A stretch of DNA of 57,500 nucleotides from Cryptococcus deneoformans JEC21 (GCF_000091045.1 NC_006685.1:210001-267500), one strand, 5' to 3'; positions 33,460-46,706 are shown, counted from the first letter of the stretch. Translations and numbers: made by a program. Notes: generated from the sequence alone by a model not told the origin.

Positions 33460-35924
33460 ATGTCCGCCGCAGTACCTGTTGTAGTAGACACTCACGCTGT
33501 CACTAATCCTCGACCTGTCGACCAACCAGATTCTCTTATCAAAGATGACATTGAGGACAAGGGTGAACTTTCTTATTCAGACATCAACGATTCTGTCGAG
33601 ACCCTCGATGCCAAATGGTATGAGCCTCCAGACTCCTACGAATCTAAGCATCGATGGGATCCAGAAGCCAAGTGGACAACGCAGGAGGAGACCAGATTAA
33701 GGAGGACACTGGGTGAGTAACAGTTTATCCACTACCACATGAACACATGCCTATATGTTTGCATAGACATTCGTGTGGCTGCTTTTGCTTGTCTTTGTTT
33801 CGCAGCTCTTCAACTGGATCGGGGAAATGTGAGAACTCAAGACCACCAATAAAGGTAACTGTTGCTCATGTGAAGTTTAGATTACCAATGCCCTTTCGGA
33901 TGGAATGCTCGCCGACATTGGCCTCACTACCGCAGGATGTAAGTGACAGTGTTCATTGCCACTATAACAACATGCTGACATGTACCAGATAATACTGGGA
34001 TGACCATCTTTTATTGTTGCTTCTTGGTCGCCGAACTTCCATCTCAAATGAGTAAGTCACTTATTGGGACTTCGTATCTGAGAGCTGATATCTCATGTAG
34101 TATCAAAAAAGCTCGGTAGCGATGTCTGGATCCCCATCCAAATGATGGCTTGGTCAATTGTCGCTATTTGCCAGGTGGCTATTAAGGGAAAGTCTTCGTT
34201 CTACGCTACCCGAGCTCTCCTTGGTTTGCTCGAAGGGTAGGTATATCTTTCACGATGCTGGAACTATGCTGACTTTGTCGTAGTGGATTCATTGCCGATA
34301 CAGTCAGTATACAACGCTGAATTCCCGTTCTGCTCCTCGCTGACTTATTTCTGCCACCCTCGATAGGTTCTCTATTTATCGTAAGTTAGATTTCCGCGCG
34401 CAATCAAATTCGAAATTGTTCAATGCTTACGAATGAAATCTCGATCTGCTACCAACAGCTACTATTACAGTACGTACTCCCCGTTGACTATATTTTGTAA
34501 TGATGTGTAGTAATTATGTTGCCACAGCTGCCGCTGAACTTACCATACGGCTTTCTTGGTTCTGGGTTTCACTGACCACTACTACCATTATCGGTTCTCT
34601 CTTGGCTGCTGGCATTCTTCAGATGCGAGGCGTTCACGGACTTGCTGGGTGGAGGTGGCTCTTCGCTATCGAAGGCGCTCTTACCTTCCTCATCGGCTTC
34701 TGGGCTTGGTGGTACTTGCCCGCCTCTCCTACTGAGACCAAAAAGTGGTGGAGACCCAATGGATGGTTCACTGAGCGAGAGGAGACCATCATTGTCAACA
34801 AAGTCCTCCGAGACGACCCCACCAAGTCTTCTAGTATGCCTGACACTATGCTTGCGATGCGATGTCTGAGGATCTAACGTTGGTATAGTGCATAACCGTG
34901 AAGGCTTGTCGCCTATAGACCTTTGGCGCTCTATTGCTGATTTTGACATGTGGCCTCTCTACGTTGTGGGTAGATCCCGAAGTTGATCTATACGTGAGCT
35001 CATGCCTTCCCCTAGATCGGTTTGATTGCTTTCATTGTCCCTTCTACCGTCCAGGCATACTTTACTCTTACACTCAGGAATTTGTAAGCCTCTTGCATTC
35101 GTGGCACAATATTGCTATAACTCATATCCGTTTCAGGGACTTCTCCACCTTCCAGACCAACTTGCTCACTATCCCTAGTAACGTCATGTTTATCTTTATG
35201 AACCTTGGTGTTTCCTTCTTATCCAAGAGACTTAACGAGCGCCTTATCGTCACAACTGTCCAACCCATCTGGCATCTGATTTTCCTGATCGTAATTATTG
35301 CTCTCCCTGATGATGTTAACCGATGGGCAAAGTGGGTGGTTACCAGTCTGCTTATGGCTTACCCTGTAAGTGAATGTTGTGCTTACAGGATCTATCATAC
35401 TGACAGTGTGTATGCAGTACTGCCACCCTATTTTGGTCTCTATGAACAGTATGGTAAGTGAAATTGTAGCGCTTTTAAGGCAATCCTGATGATACCATAG
35501 AACGCCGGGTCCGTCCGAACACGTACTGTTGCCAGTTCTGTGTACAACATGTTCGTCCAAGCCGCATCACTTATTGCCTCCAACATCTATCAGCCTTGTA
35601 TGTTTTGCTCTCTATATCATTAAGGTCACTGGTTAACCAGTCTATCCCTGCTCAGCCGACGCACCCTACTATCACAAGGGTAATCGAGTCCTCATTGCTC
35701 TCAGTGTCGTCTCGATTGTCATGTGTTGGTCTGCCAAGGCCTGGTACATCTGGCGCAACAAGCAGCGTGCCAAGATCTGGGACTCTTGGACCATCTCCCA
35801 AAAGGAGGAGTATCTCGCCACTACCAAGGACCTCGGTAACAAGAGGTGGGTCGAACGGGATCATCAAATGACGTTCCGTGCTGATTTATTCTCGACTAGA
35901 CTCAACTTTCGTTTTTTGCACTAG
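33460..35924 (+). CDS. MFS permease, Dal5/allantoate-type anion:cation symporter family
   Basis: It is a plasma-membrane proton symporter for a small organic anion (allantoate, nicotinate or a related compound); the substrate cannot be told from sequence. Sixteen exons: 33460-33712, 33767-33828, 33881-33938, 33989-34051, 34101-34236, 34284-34302, 34367-34380, 34459-34469, 34528-34833, 34889-34965, 35016-35083, 35137-35365, 35418-35453, 35501-35597, 35656-35845, 35900-35924; 547 residues. Family signatures are ALQLDRGNITNAL (TM1), KKLGSDVWIPIQMMAWS, TAAELTIRLSWFWVS, GWRWLFAIEGALTFLIG, WWYLPASPTETKKW, GFSTFQTN-like DFSTFQTNLLTIPSN and a C-terminal KRLNFRFLH. Exons 7 and 8 are 14 and 11 nt. A short last intron is inferred because it restores the family C-terminus. 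Confidence 0.85.
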
Positions 35925-36532
35925 GTCTTTTCCCATTCACCGCCAGCACTCTTTGTCTGTATTCTTATTCCCGGCCTTGTTAGTTCCCCTTTTCCCTTTA
36001 CTTACGGCAGAGTGTTGTCTATCGTCTTTTTTGGCGAATCGACTGATTATAGAGTGTAGCAACTAGAATATAGATACGAACCCCCTTTTGCCTTCTGTAA
36101 TCTGTTGATAGCGCTATTTTAATGCAGAGGCTATCAAGACTATCAGCGGAATTTCAGTGCCGAGAAGGTGCTAAAAGAGTTTTTAATAATGGAACGGGCC
36201 GATGATTCGTTGCTGATCTTCACATTGATCAATCTCGAGCGTTGCAGATCCCCGATCGAAAAGAGATGCGGCATGTATCGAAACTGGGAAACGGAGCCTG
36301 GGCGGTAATAACAAGGAGTAAAAAAGATGTGGGATAATAATTAAACGAATACAGACGGAGTTGATAAGAATTCGCTAGGGATCCGAACGCTGTTCTTCAA
36401 TAATTGACCCAATGGTTCTTCATCACCTTGCTTTCGCAACAGCCCTACTCGTACTCGGGGCTTTTTTAAACAACTTTAATTATAGTTCGATTCCATCTTC
36501 GACTACCTCAAAAACCCTGGAAAACAATTCCC
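35925..36532. other. Intergenic
   Basis: This is the 3' flank of the permease gene and of the sulfatase relic. No gene is seen. Confidence 0.5.
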
Positions 36533-37341
36533 TCACCTAGACGCATCACGCGCATCCGAACCATACTCCCACTCATTCTTCCAATCAGGTTTCTCCAATT
36601 CTTCTTGGAAACCCAAAGCACACTTATCAAACTGAACCTTGGGCAAGTCCTTAAAAAGGCATCGAATCGGCTTTCAAGAATCTGAGAGAACTTGAAGATT
36701 TCTCCGCCGGTAGCTTGAGATGATGGAGCGAGTTCGCGGTAAGGGTTGTGGCATGCTTCGCCAATAGTACATCTTTTGAGAACGAGCAGAAGTGCTTCAA
36801 GTCGGTTAAAAAGATTTTGGAGGTGGTGGGAGAGGGCAGGTTCGCCGTTGAGAATAGTAGAGTTGAAAGGAGAGAAAGCGCCGAGTTCGTTAAGAGGAGA
36901 AAGGAGGTTGTTGATCTGCTTTGGGTCTTTCTCGAGGTCGTAATGTTCTCGCTCGTCGGTACACCAGACAGAGTACGAATGAGAGTGAGACTTGTCGTCG
37001 TGCTCGTCGTGGATACGGAGAGTTCGATAGCCTTCATCTTATTAGTTTGAAACTCTTTTTATATAAGGATGATCATTTTTTAAGTCCTTCCGACTACTTA
37101 CTGTTGTTCACTCGAGTGTGCCCGCCAAACACGCCGTCATCCACACCCAAAACCTACGTAGTACTTCCTGATAGTATGTCTAGCGATCTGACACTCAAGA
37201 TTCTTTTCCCCGTGTTGGTGGAGGTTGGTCTTTCGTCCGTCATCAGTGTAGTCCGGGTTGGCGCCGGCATTGTCGAGGATGGTCAGAGAAAGGTCGATCA
37301 TGCCGTAGGATGAGAGACTGTCGCGGAAACGAGACGTACGT
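36533..37341 (-). pseudogene. Arylsulfatase relic (C-terminal half only)
   Basis: The C-terminal half of a fungal arylsulfatase is recognisable on the minus strand. MIDLSLTILDNAGANPDY (near 37280) matches the DLAPTIL region that follows the catalytic core. Then come GVFGGHTRVNN and, after a normal-looking intron ending in ctaataag near 37035, EGYRTLRIHDEHD and YSVWCTDEREHYDLEKDP. RLEALLLVLKRC, FKFSQILESRFDAF and, in another frame, KDLPKVQFDKCALGF follow. The frame change at the T5 run near 36651-36660 is a one-base loss inside a conserved block. Nothing resembling the catalytic N-terminus (CxPxR active site) is found upstream, so the gene is both 5'-truncated and frameshifted. No restored sequence is implied; a sequencing slip could explain the frameshift but not the missing half. 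Confidence 0.7.
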
Positions 37342-40300
37342 GTTTTCATGTATCCCAAGGGTTATGGCGTGCAATAATATGGGTAATAAATGATAGGGGA
37401 TGGGGGGTAGATTCTGCTCAAACGCACTACCTCGCGTATACATTGAATTGTTGTTGTTGTGCGCCTCCTTACGTGTTGCAAAGTTGCATAATAGCATGCA
37501 AAGGCGCCATTGTGTCGTTTGGGAACAAAAGAAGGTATCATCATCATATAATAATATCAAGATAGAGCATCATCGTCGTCACGCAAACCAAGGGCTTTGA
37601 TTTTTGCATATGCGGCGATATAAGTCATTTGTTAGGGCACAGGCGGAAGAACGAAGAAGAGCGGAGTCGACGACTGAGAAGAGATATTATTTTTTGGACA
37701 GGGGACCACGCTGGCCAGCGAGATCTCAATAATGCTATATTGATCAATCACCATCATGTTGTTGTGTCACAGGTGCCATCATCCAGTTATGTCCCGAGGA
37801 GCCGCGCGACGTGTGCTGCTTGGCCGGATGGAAGGCCCAACGAATCATATATCCATAATAATAAAGAAAGGTCGATCGACTATCTCCCGGCGGAACATTA
37901 AAAATAATTAGCAATTCATTCGTGCAAGGATAACAGGTAAACAAGTAATGCGCTCGTGACTTCTACGTCCCCAGCTAAAACGAGCTCATCCCTCAAATAT
38001 CTCGTAATAAAAAAGAATCAATCTGTACATTTCCGATATCCAGTTAATATCCGACGGACAACAAAGCTACAGAAAGTGACGACAAACATTAACAATACCC
38101 TCGTCGGACATCATCAACACCGATGATACAGGGCAACAAAGTCTGCGCTTCCCGTTGATTTTCGACTGTTTTTTTCCCTTCATGCTGCTACATAAATTAT
38201 GTATTACGTTGCTTATTATTGCATGTTCGCTTGTTGTTCAAACGAGAATGCAGAGCATGCAGACAATGAGAGATGACTATGACGATCCAATTGATAGATT
38301 ATATTATTGTTCTTCTAGCGTGGCTCGCGGCTTGGATGTGCCTGAATTCCGTAGGTTCTCTCGACGTCTATTTGCTGCAGTTAAGCCGATAACCGACACA
38401 GAAGAAGAGCTGTGATGTGTGAAGCTGGACATTATGAGCTGTGAACTGTTTGAACAGACGGTCGTGATACCAATCAATGGACACACCACCACACCGGACA
38501 GTGACATCCGATCGCAAATTTTTACTCTTAACTTCATCCTTCGGACCCCTGAAGGATAGGAGAACGGCAAAACGCACAATGCAGGTTATCGGCCCCAGAC
38601 GCATAGATCAGGAACAGGAAATCAAAGATCTACAGAGAGAAAGAGGTGGTTGGAAGGCGGAAACACTGGACGATCGATACGTGGAAAAAGTGCATGTCCT
38701 ACGTAGATAGCTGCTGCCATATGCATCTTCTTCCGTATGTGTCGGCGGCGGGAAAGGTGAGGGTCAGCAAAGGCCCTGAAGGATCAGGCCTACTGTACCT
38801 CCTACTCAACGCCTACAACTTATGAGTTTTGAGGTTGATTCCGCCTGAACTCTGAAGACTAGAAAAAAAAATAGATCACAAAAGACCGTACGCAAGAAAA
38901 AAGAGCCGCAGAATTGCACAAGATGCAGTTGAAAAGGAGGGGGCCGGGTTCTGGGACAGCAACCGTAACAGCAGTACCATGCGCCTTATTGAAATTATTT
39001 GACGAATAAGTCATTCAAGAGTCATGTCAATTGCCATACCACCAATTTTCAATGGCCAAGGCAATGATTGACCAACCCAAACCCTTATGACCCGTGCGTG
39101 TCCCGTCAGTAGGGGAGGACAGGCGAGGAAGTGATCACTCATCGCTCGTTGCCCGTCAGGCGCGGTCGCCAGGGAAACAGATACTTCTACTATGATTTTT
39201 GAGTACTTGTTGATTATTACGTTGCGTTGCGTTGTTTGCGGCTTTCGTCGTCCCGCGTTTTTAAGGACTATATATTATATGTCTACTATGGATTGTTCGG
39301 CTTTCTCTTGGTATCGGGTCAAGGATGCCCGTATATGCATGGCAGTGTGGAGCTTCATATTTTAGCACGCCAGATGATGCATGGCATGACCTCACCAGAC
39401 TAGCTCTGGTGTGCCAGAGAGGCTTGGGGAAATTTAGATGAAAAGGTTGACGTCTGACGCGTAACGCGGTGGAAGTGGCACCCTTTGAGGATGCACACTA
39501 CGCGACTCTACCCTGCAGGGGAAAGGGAAAGACAGTCGCGATGATTTTCTCAAGTTGATTGAGGGACCTATCTATTGCAGCATATCAACACCCACCGGCA
39601 GCCAACAGCCGCCTCCGACATTACCTCTTCCCATACCGCACAAGCCCTCATACTTACACCCAACTCTCTCTTCTGTATCCTTCAAGCCACCCAATTCTGT
39701 TCATTCTTCCCCTTGCCTACTGTCACGACCCGCTTCGTAGCTGGCATAGCCAAGGGCGATCACAACCAAGTCTGCCCAGCAACCTTTTGCAAAGTGACCA
39801 ACCAACGACACCCACAGTCCATACTCTACTACGTGAGCGCCGGATCGCAACGGGCGGTGAGCTCTATCTGCAGATTCTCCGCATACTCCGACCTCCTCCA
39901 TTGCTTCGAATCCCACCACTGTATCTACCTCTTAAATTTGTTTCGCCTTCTTGATCTCGTCCTCCGTTCATTCATCCATCCATCCACCCGTCCAAATCCT
40001 TGGTCGCATCTGCGCGACGGCACCAGAAGACGCGCTCAGACGGAATTGACGGTCGAGGAAATCGCGCTAGGCTCGCAAAAAGCGGCACCGCACCTAATAC
40101 CTAGTGTGCCGGACATTACCACACTCCCTTTCGACCAACAACCTTTGCTTTACCAATTCTTCCCGTATGCTGCAAAACTAGCCCTGCACCAAAACTCATC
40201 CCTTCCCATTTTATTCTGTATACATGCCTCCAAGCTGCATATAGCTCCAGTCGGCGGTTCGTATATAACACTATAGTGTCTAAAATCTGATCTCGGTGCG

Positions 40301-40471
40301 TGCCCCCCTCCGTCTCATTGGTCTCTCTCTGTGCCTCCTGATCAGAGATGTATGCCGGATTATATGATGTTATCATCGCCGGCATAGTTCGCTGACAATG
40401 CCCGTCTCTTGTAGGACAATTTTCAGCATTATCTGTCTCCGCTACAACGCTCCTATTCCCGCCTCGTCACC
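37342..40471. other. Large intergenic region and CDC25 leader
   Basis: No gene is recognised in 3.1 kb. Small frames such as 38155-38415 (ending EFRRFSRRLFAAVKPITDTEEEL-like residues) and 38477-38710 have no family match that I can name. From about 39560 to 40460 the plus strand is pyrimidine-rich with long overlapping stop-free frames, which looks like a long transcribed 5' leader of CDC25. Confidence 0.4.
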
Positions 40472-42868
40472 ATGGCGCTCTTCGGCTCTTCACCGCTCGT
40501 GGACGCCTTTCCATCTCCTCGATTTTCCGAACCTCCTTCACCCACCAAAACGGAGACCGATCTCCCCATCGATGTCGATCAATCCTTCAACTCGTCCTTG
40601 TCGCTTAGCGACTCACCCTACTTTTCCCCTACTCCTTCCATGGCTGTGGGTGCCAAATCTGCTGGGTCGTCCAGTATGCTCTCTGCCGCTCCTCCTTCTT
40701 TCTCACTGAAGTGTAAGCAACCTGAGGCTGCTCCGACTCAAGTAAAACCACCGTTACAGTCGAAAAGTACCACTGAGACGACGCTTGGTTCCGGACAGTT
40801 GAGCCGAGGGCGCTCCTTTGGGATGGACATCACTAACAATGTTCTGCACCAGCCAGACTCCAATATAAGGAACAACAAGGGCAAGATGCTCCCTCCAGCA
40901 GTGCCCGAAGCCAGGATGTTAAAAGCCAATGCGTCTGTACCTATGCAATGGACGTCATCTAACGAGGAATTGGGTGAATGCTCCAAGAATTCGTCTCTAT
41001 TTGGTGTCCCCAGGACGGAGGTAGGTGATATCCACAGCTTGATGCAAGAATCTATTAGCTAATGTTATCATTTACAGAGTGACCCCGCTATTTCAGGGTC
41101 TCCTCTCTCTTCCTTGAGTCGGGATGACAGCGCCATGCAGGTTGACTCACCCCAAATCAGGTCAAACTCTCGACCAGGATCGCTCATGGCATCACCTGCG
41201 CTAGGCGGACCTGCATCATGTTCAAGTTCTCCTGACCTCGGGTCATTCTTTTGTGACTCACCTGCTCCATCATCTCAAGCGCCACCCGCTAAGCGACGTA
41301 GCCTTGTCAGTGGCCCTCCAGCGTCCCCTTCGTCTGGTTCCCCTTCAGCCAAACGCACATCTTTAGGGCTCGGTGTCTCACGCCCTCCTTTAGACAAGAC
41401 TGCTTCATCTAGTGCACTGCTCTTTGGAGGGGGAAGGGCGAATACAGTGGCTTCTCGGCGTGGACCTTCCTATAAAAGACCTACTCTTGGTCCGCTTGCG
41501 GCTCCATCCTGCGATGCCAGTAGAACTGCTTCAACCAACTCTGCCTTCCCCATCCTATACGGGCCACCTAAGCAGACCCTCGGCCAATCTGGTACATTTC
41601 CTCGTGCAGCCAATGCACCTATGCGACGAGCTTACTCTGTATGTGACCAAAACACTGCAAACGAGATGGACGACGACGATAGCGAATTTGAAAACTCCCC
41701 TTGTGTTGGTGCTCACGCTGAATATGCACGGAGATACGGTGCACGCATGGGCCCCAGAATTGATGGGTCGCCCGGATTCAAGTCCGTCCGAGCTTCTATT
41801 GCCGCGTCGGGTGAAGGTGTCGTCAGTCCACTTCATAAAGGAAAGAAAACGAGCCCTTATGGGCCTGGAGGGCTACCTGGGTTCGGAGATAATGAAATAG
41901 ATGGAAAAATCTTGCCCTGTCACAAGGTAAAAGAGGATGGTTTGGTGAGGATTACACCCGATACCGTAAGTTTTATTTCATGGCTTTTGTCCCAGTCGCT
42001 AACAGTTTACCAGCTTGACGAGCTGCTCAGCGGCAAGTACTCACATAAGATCAAGCGCTACCATGTCCTCGATTGTCGGTTCGATTATGAGTACGATGGT
42101 GGTCACATTGCTGGCGCAATCAATGTGAAGTCCATGGACGCCCTTGACAAATTGCTTCTTTCTGAGGCTGATGGAATTCACGCCGACGGCGAATGTCTGC
42201 CGAGACCCAGTCGAAGTGGGCAACTTGAAGATGGCCAACCAGTAGTCCTTATATTCCATTGTGAATTTAGCGCCAAACGAGCCCCTACTTTCGCCAAACA
42301 TCTCAGGTCTCGAGACCGTCTGCTCAACAATGCCATTTATCCTAAGATATACTATCCCGAAGTTTACATCCTCGAGGGCGGTTATTGTGGGTTTTACCAG
42401 ACTCGACCGGAACGTTGTGATCCCAAGGGCTACACGCCCATGGACGATCCCAAGCACTTTGAACGTCGAGACTCAGATTTGCACGACTTTCGCAAGTTCA
42501 GCCGCACTCGGTCGTTCACTTATGGCGAGCAACAGCAACCTTCCTCTCGCGCCCTACTCCCATGTCCTCCTCTCGCTTTTGCTGCGGCTTCGGCTGCTGC
42601 TGCTCGTCGGATCGGCGCTCAGGGGGGGAGTACCAGTGGTAACAATACAATCAAAGAAGAGGACGACCAGGATAACAGCTCCTCACCGCATCCGGGGGAT
42701 AGCAGTGCGGAGATGGATACCGACGCTAGCCCTTGCCCACGTGCGGTCTTGAGTCTCGGTCAACCGCCGATTTTTGGCTCAGCGAAGACACGAGTGCTGG
42801 GGAGAGTAGGGTTCAGCCGTGTCGCTTCTTATGCTGGTACTACCACCATTCCTGCTCCACGACCGTAA
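40472..42868 (+). CDS. CDC25: M-phase inducer phosphatase Cdc25
   Basis: It is a dual-specificity phosphatase that removes inhibitory phosphates from the cyclin-dependent kinase and triggers mitotic entry. Exons 40472-41020, 41078-41965 and 42014-42868 give 763 residues. The N-terminal 470 residues are Ser/Pro-rich with many SP sites, the usual regulatory region. The rhodanese-like catalytic domain starts near 480 (LDELLSGKY) and has YHVLDCRFDYEYDGGHIAGA, then the active-site loop HCEFSAKRAP with Cys562 and Arg568. It ends with YILEGGYCGFY and a C-terminal Ala-rich tail. The second intron is only 48 nt and has no in-frame stop. Confidence 0.95.
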
Positions 42869-43462
42869 TGCTCTTGCACAACGTCACGTCTTTCACGAAC
42901 AACGACTTTCATGATAATACGCACGTCTTTCAAGCGCTCAGTTTGCATCTCGGGATTTTTCACCAGAGATTTTCATCCTGCCAGCTTTCGCATTGTATCA
43001 TCCCAACGCATAGCATTTCGCATTGTTTTTACGACCTTTTCATTCCCTTTCACATCAACGGTTGGCCAATACGGCTGCTTGATGCCTGTTATTTTACCAT
43101 TATATTGCCCTGTGAATATACGCATTGTGTACTACTGTATCTATATCGATAACCTATCTAGTTTAGAACTCCGGACACATAACGGACAGAGCCCAAATAG
43201 ATAGATAGCGTGGTATCTGTGCGAGATGACTGCTTCATTTAGCTACGACCGCTCTATAATTTGCACAGTCGGTCGACCAGCAACTGGGATTTGAAGATCA
43301 CAGCTTCACTAAGAAGGATCCATGCATGTCACAACTAATAACGTACAACTATTCGTACCCAGAGCAATTAAATATAAACAGTCGAGCCCGCTCGCAATAT
43401 ATTAATGTTACTACAGCTTGTAAGGAGCCGCACTCGCAGATCAATGTTGAAAGCCCTCTCTA
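42869..43462. other. Intergenic between convergent genes
   Basis: This holds the 3' ends of CDC25 and the CAF-1 gene. No gene is recognised. Confidence 0.5.
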
Positions 43463-46400
43463 TTATGAATCGACAACGGTCGGTTCGGCAGCACTTCCAT
43501 CTTGCACAGGCGAAGTTTGTAGAGATTGGTCTAAAGGTGATGGAAGGTTAGTGGGTTGATTGACCGTGGATTTGGGGTTGAGTGACAGGGCTGCTGTAGT
43601 GGATGGGGCTGTGGGTGGACGGGATGGAGCAGAAACGGCAGGTTCCAATCCAGCGGCAATCTGAACACTGTCAGCGTAGGCGACAAACAGGACATGGAGA
43701 GGGCAGATTTACCCAAGCTTCGCGGTACACTCTCCAAACACTGTCTTTCGATCGTCCTTCTCGAACAGCAGACTCCTTCAGTTCATTCTCAATGGAAACT
43801 TTGGTGGCCACACCGTCAAACTTTTCACGCAAAAAAGTAATCATATCCTTCAGATACCGATTGTCTCCCTCTATGAGTCTGTAAAGTTCAGGGATATGCG
43901 ATGAAGGAAAGGCGCTTCGAACACGGCGTGGAAGTTCAGAACGAGGCACGGGGCTTGACATAGCAGCAGCGGTAACAGGAGAAAGTTTGGTTATGGGACC
44001 CGGTTGTTCTTTTTGAACAATAGTTTCCACTGACAAGAGACAGCGAACATTGAGATTGTGGCCAATAACGGTGGTGCTATAGTTAGCCTTGTATTGTTGA
44101 GGAGTATCTGTAGACTCGAAGGTGAACGGATTGAGGGATACCGGAGTATCTGTAAATTTGTAAGTATTGAAAGTGAAAACCGAAGGTTGCTTGCCCACTC
44201 ACCATTCAAAAGCTGGATACGGTATGACTCTAGCCCTTCCGTCCCCTTCTCTCCAATCCTATTCTCCCAAATAGGCCCCTTCCAGTTGGGCACAAGTTTA
44301 ACAATCCTTTTGATCGGTTGCTCTTTGAGTTTTTTAACGTTCCTGGACAGTTTCTCCGGCTCCGGAGCATCATCCACATCCATCGAATCCGGTTGCGTAG
44401 CTTCAACGTCTTCTGAGTCATCAAGCCAATCATCGAACTCGCCCTCGTCTTCTTCGTCTTCATCTTCCTCTTCCTCCTCCAAGTTCTTTTCACCACCGAA
44501 ATTGTCAACATCCTCACCTTCATCATCATCTTGCCATTCATCGCCCGAATCATAAGAATAGTCGAAAATCGGGTCTTGGGCGAAGGGCGTTCTGGGTCCG
44601 ACAACAAGAGATTTTTTGGTAAAGGTACCAGAATAGGGCGGCCTTGGTTGCTGATCGAATGCCAAAGTTTTCCAAGGAAATCGTCGTCGATCCCGTAATT
44701 GGTCAAGAACTTCTCGAGGCTCTTCAGCGACTTGCAACGCAGCCCATAACTCTCCAACGCTTCCATCAATGGGTGCAACTTTGAACCCCCGAGGGAGGTT
44801 TCTTCTGGGATGTCGCATCTGGTGACCATGTTTCTTTAAATGATCCTTGATGAAGTCTGTAGCCAAGTTTTAGCAAATTGTTCAACTTACGTGCAAAATA
44901 CCCTACCTTGGGACGACCAGCCCTCAACATCCGGAGACCCCTCGTTGATCCATTGCTCAACTTTCCCCCCCGAGATATCACCTGCAGCGTGATTTATGCC
45001 ATTCTCGATCCTGATCCATTCGTTTACTTTCGCGGTCTTGACGTATTTCTTTGGCGGCAGAGGCCGGAAAGTTTTTTGGTAGTCACTGAGGGCTTGATTG
45101 CTACTGCTGACGCTAGGAAGTGCAGTAGTTTTTTTCGCGATACAAGTCGGCTTTGGCTTGAAAAACATGCTCATAGCTTTGGCCTGCTTGGCCATGGCCT
45201 CTTCCTTCTTCTTGACTTCCCGCTCCTTTGCGCTGTGTCTTGTTAGATGACTATGTTGATCAGTGATTAATTACGTACGCCTTTTTCTCGGCCCAGATAG
45301 CTTTTTTCTCATCTCTCTGCTTCTTTTTTAAACGGTCTGCTTCAATCTGATTGTCGATTAGTTAGCTAAGGGAAAATAAAAATGAGACGGCCTACCTCTT
45401 CAGGGGTTCTCCCAGGCTTGATAGGTGAAGATCCCCCATGAGATGCTGCGTCTTCATCTGGCCCTTCGCTTTCATCGACGCGAAAGATTGATTGAGGAGA
45501 GTCCTTCTAGATGTCAGTGTCAAGCAGAATCCATTAGCACGTACTTGGATCTCCTTGGGTAGAGCACTCTTTTCGGCGGTACTTGCGGATTTTGATGGTG
45601 TGTCTTTTTGGTCCTTGCTTCCACCAACCAATTCAATCTTTTGAGCGTCTGTCATTCCTTGTAAGAGCTTAAAGCATTCCTCGGTCAGACTTTCTCGCTC
45701 CGTCCTCCTTGCACGTAATGCCTCAAGTTCTTCGGATGGGAACCATTTTTCAGGCTCGTTTACTTCCCAACATCGGATTTGAAGAGATGAAGGAATTTTT
45801 ACACTGTTAGGGAATTGAGAAGGAAAAAAGCCATAATGGCTGAGTGTGAACAATTTCCGGCTGATAACTGTAAGTACTTCATTGGGAAGAGATTCTACGC
45901 AAAAATTAGTAAATGAAGGTAACAATGATAAATAAATTGCGCACTTTGTTCGGCAGGCTCGAGGCCCAAAGCAGCTTTCAGTTGCTTGACAAACGAACCC
46001 TCATTAGCTGAAGACCTACTTTTTTATTAGCTAGTCCTCTTCATCCGCAATGAAAGCCCCTACATCTCGTTACCAGCCATTGCAATGAGAGCCCAATGTT
46101 CCTCAGGGATTTCATTTATAGTTCTTCCACCTTCCACTTCGTCTAGAACGTATCCTTGAAAATTAAGAATTCCTGCAGATAATAGCAGATGAATATGTTG
46201 ATTTTTACTTATGAACGTGAAAATACACTCACTCCTTCTGGGAAGATTTCGAGATGGAAGAGCCTGTTTGAAGAGCAGTTTGCGATTCCTCAACTCAAAC
46301 AACGGCTGCCCTAGTGTAGCTGACAAAGAAATGTAAGTCAATGCAGTTGGGTTGTATGCGCATTTGCTCACCATCTAATGCCTTTTTCTTTTGTGTAGCC

Positions 46401-46589
46401 CCATTTTCTTTTCCTTCTCCTTCCGAGCTACTATTTAACACGTCTGAGAAGCATCAGCCATATTACACTTTCGTTTCGACGCGTCAACTCACCATCTACT
46501 TTCCGCTTTGCGCCTAAAACGGTTGAGTGGCTGGTGTTTCGCACGTTGGAATTAATGACCATAGGTTTGATGGGCTTGGAGCTAGACAT
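43463..46589 (-). CDS. Chromatin assembly factor 1 subunit A (CAF-1 p150, Cac1/Rlf2)
   Basis: It is the large subunit of CAF-1, which deposits H3-H4 behind replication forks through contact with PCNA. Twelve exons: 46493-46589, 46372-46443, 46233-46319, 46064-46172, 45945-46018, 45545-45894, 45396-45506, 45279-45346, 44907-45232, 44203-44856, 43713-44149, 43463-43660; 860 residues. A Lys/Glu-rich coiled region (EADRLKKKQRDEKKAIWAEKK) ends in AMSMFFKPKP, resembling a PIP-like motif. The CAF1A core follows: RPPYSGTFTKKSLVVGPR, DYSYDSGDEWQDDDEGE and a long acidic run. The C-terminal winged-helix-like part contains LPRRVRSAFPSSHIPELYRLIEG. An MCB element lies about 112 nt upstream of the start, fitting G1/S expression. 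Confidence 0.9.
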
Positions 46590-46700
46590 GTTGACAGTTG
46601 GATTTCTGGAAGTCATTAGGTCCGTGGGGTATCTCGAATGGCAATAATAACGGAGATTGCTGTCGAGCGACAATCTCCTCGCGGTTCCTTCCACAGACCG

Positions 46701-46706
46701 ACGCGT
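46701..46706. promoter_or_regulatory. MluI cell-cycle box (MCB) upstream of CAF-1
   Basis: ACGCGT, in the wider context gacgcgtc, lies 112 nt before the CAF-1 start codon. MCB sites bind the MBF-type G1/S factor in fungi, and CAF-1 is an S-phase protein. A second ACGCGT occurs inside the first intron near 46480. Confidence 0.5.

Noticed and set aside
38155..38710. Two plus-strand open frames of 77-86 codons
   Set aside because: No family match is visible, and the first begins in a T-rich hydrophobic stretch typical of chance frames. There are no supporting splice signals.
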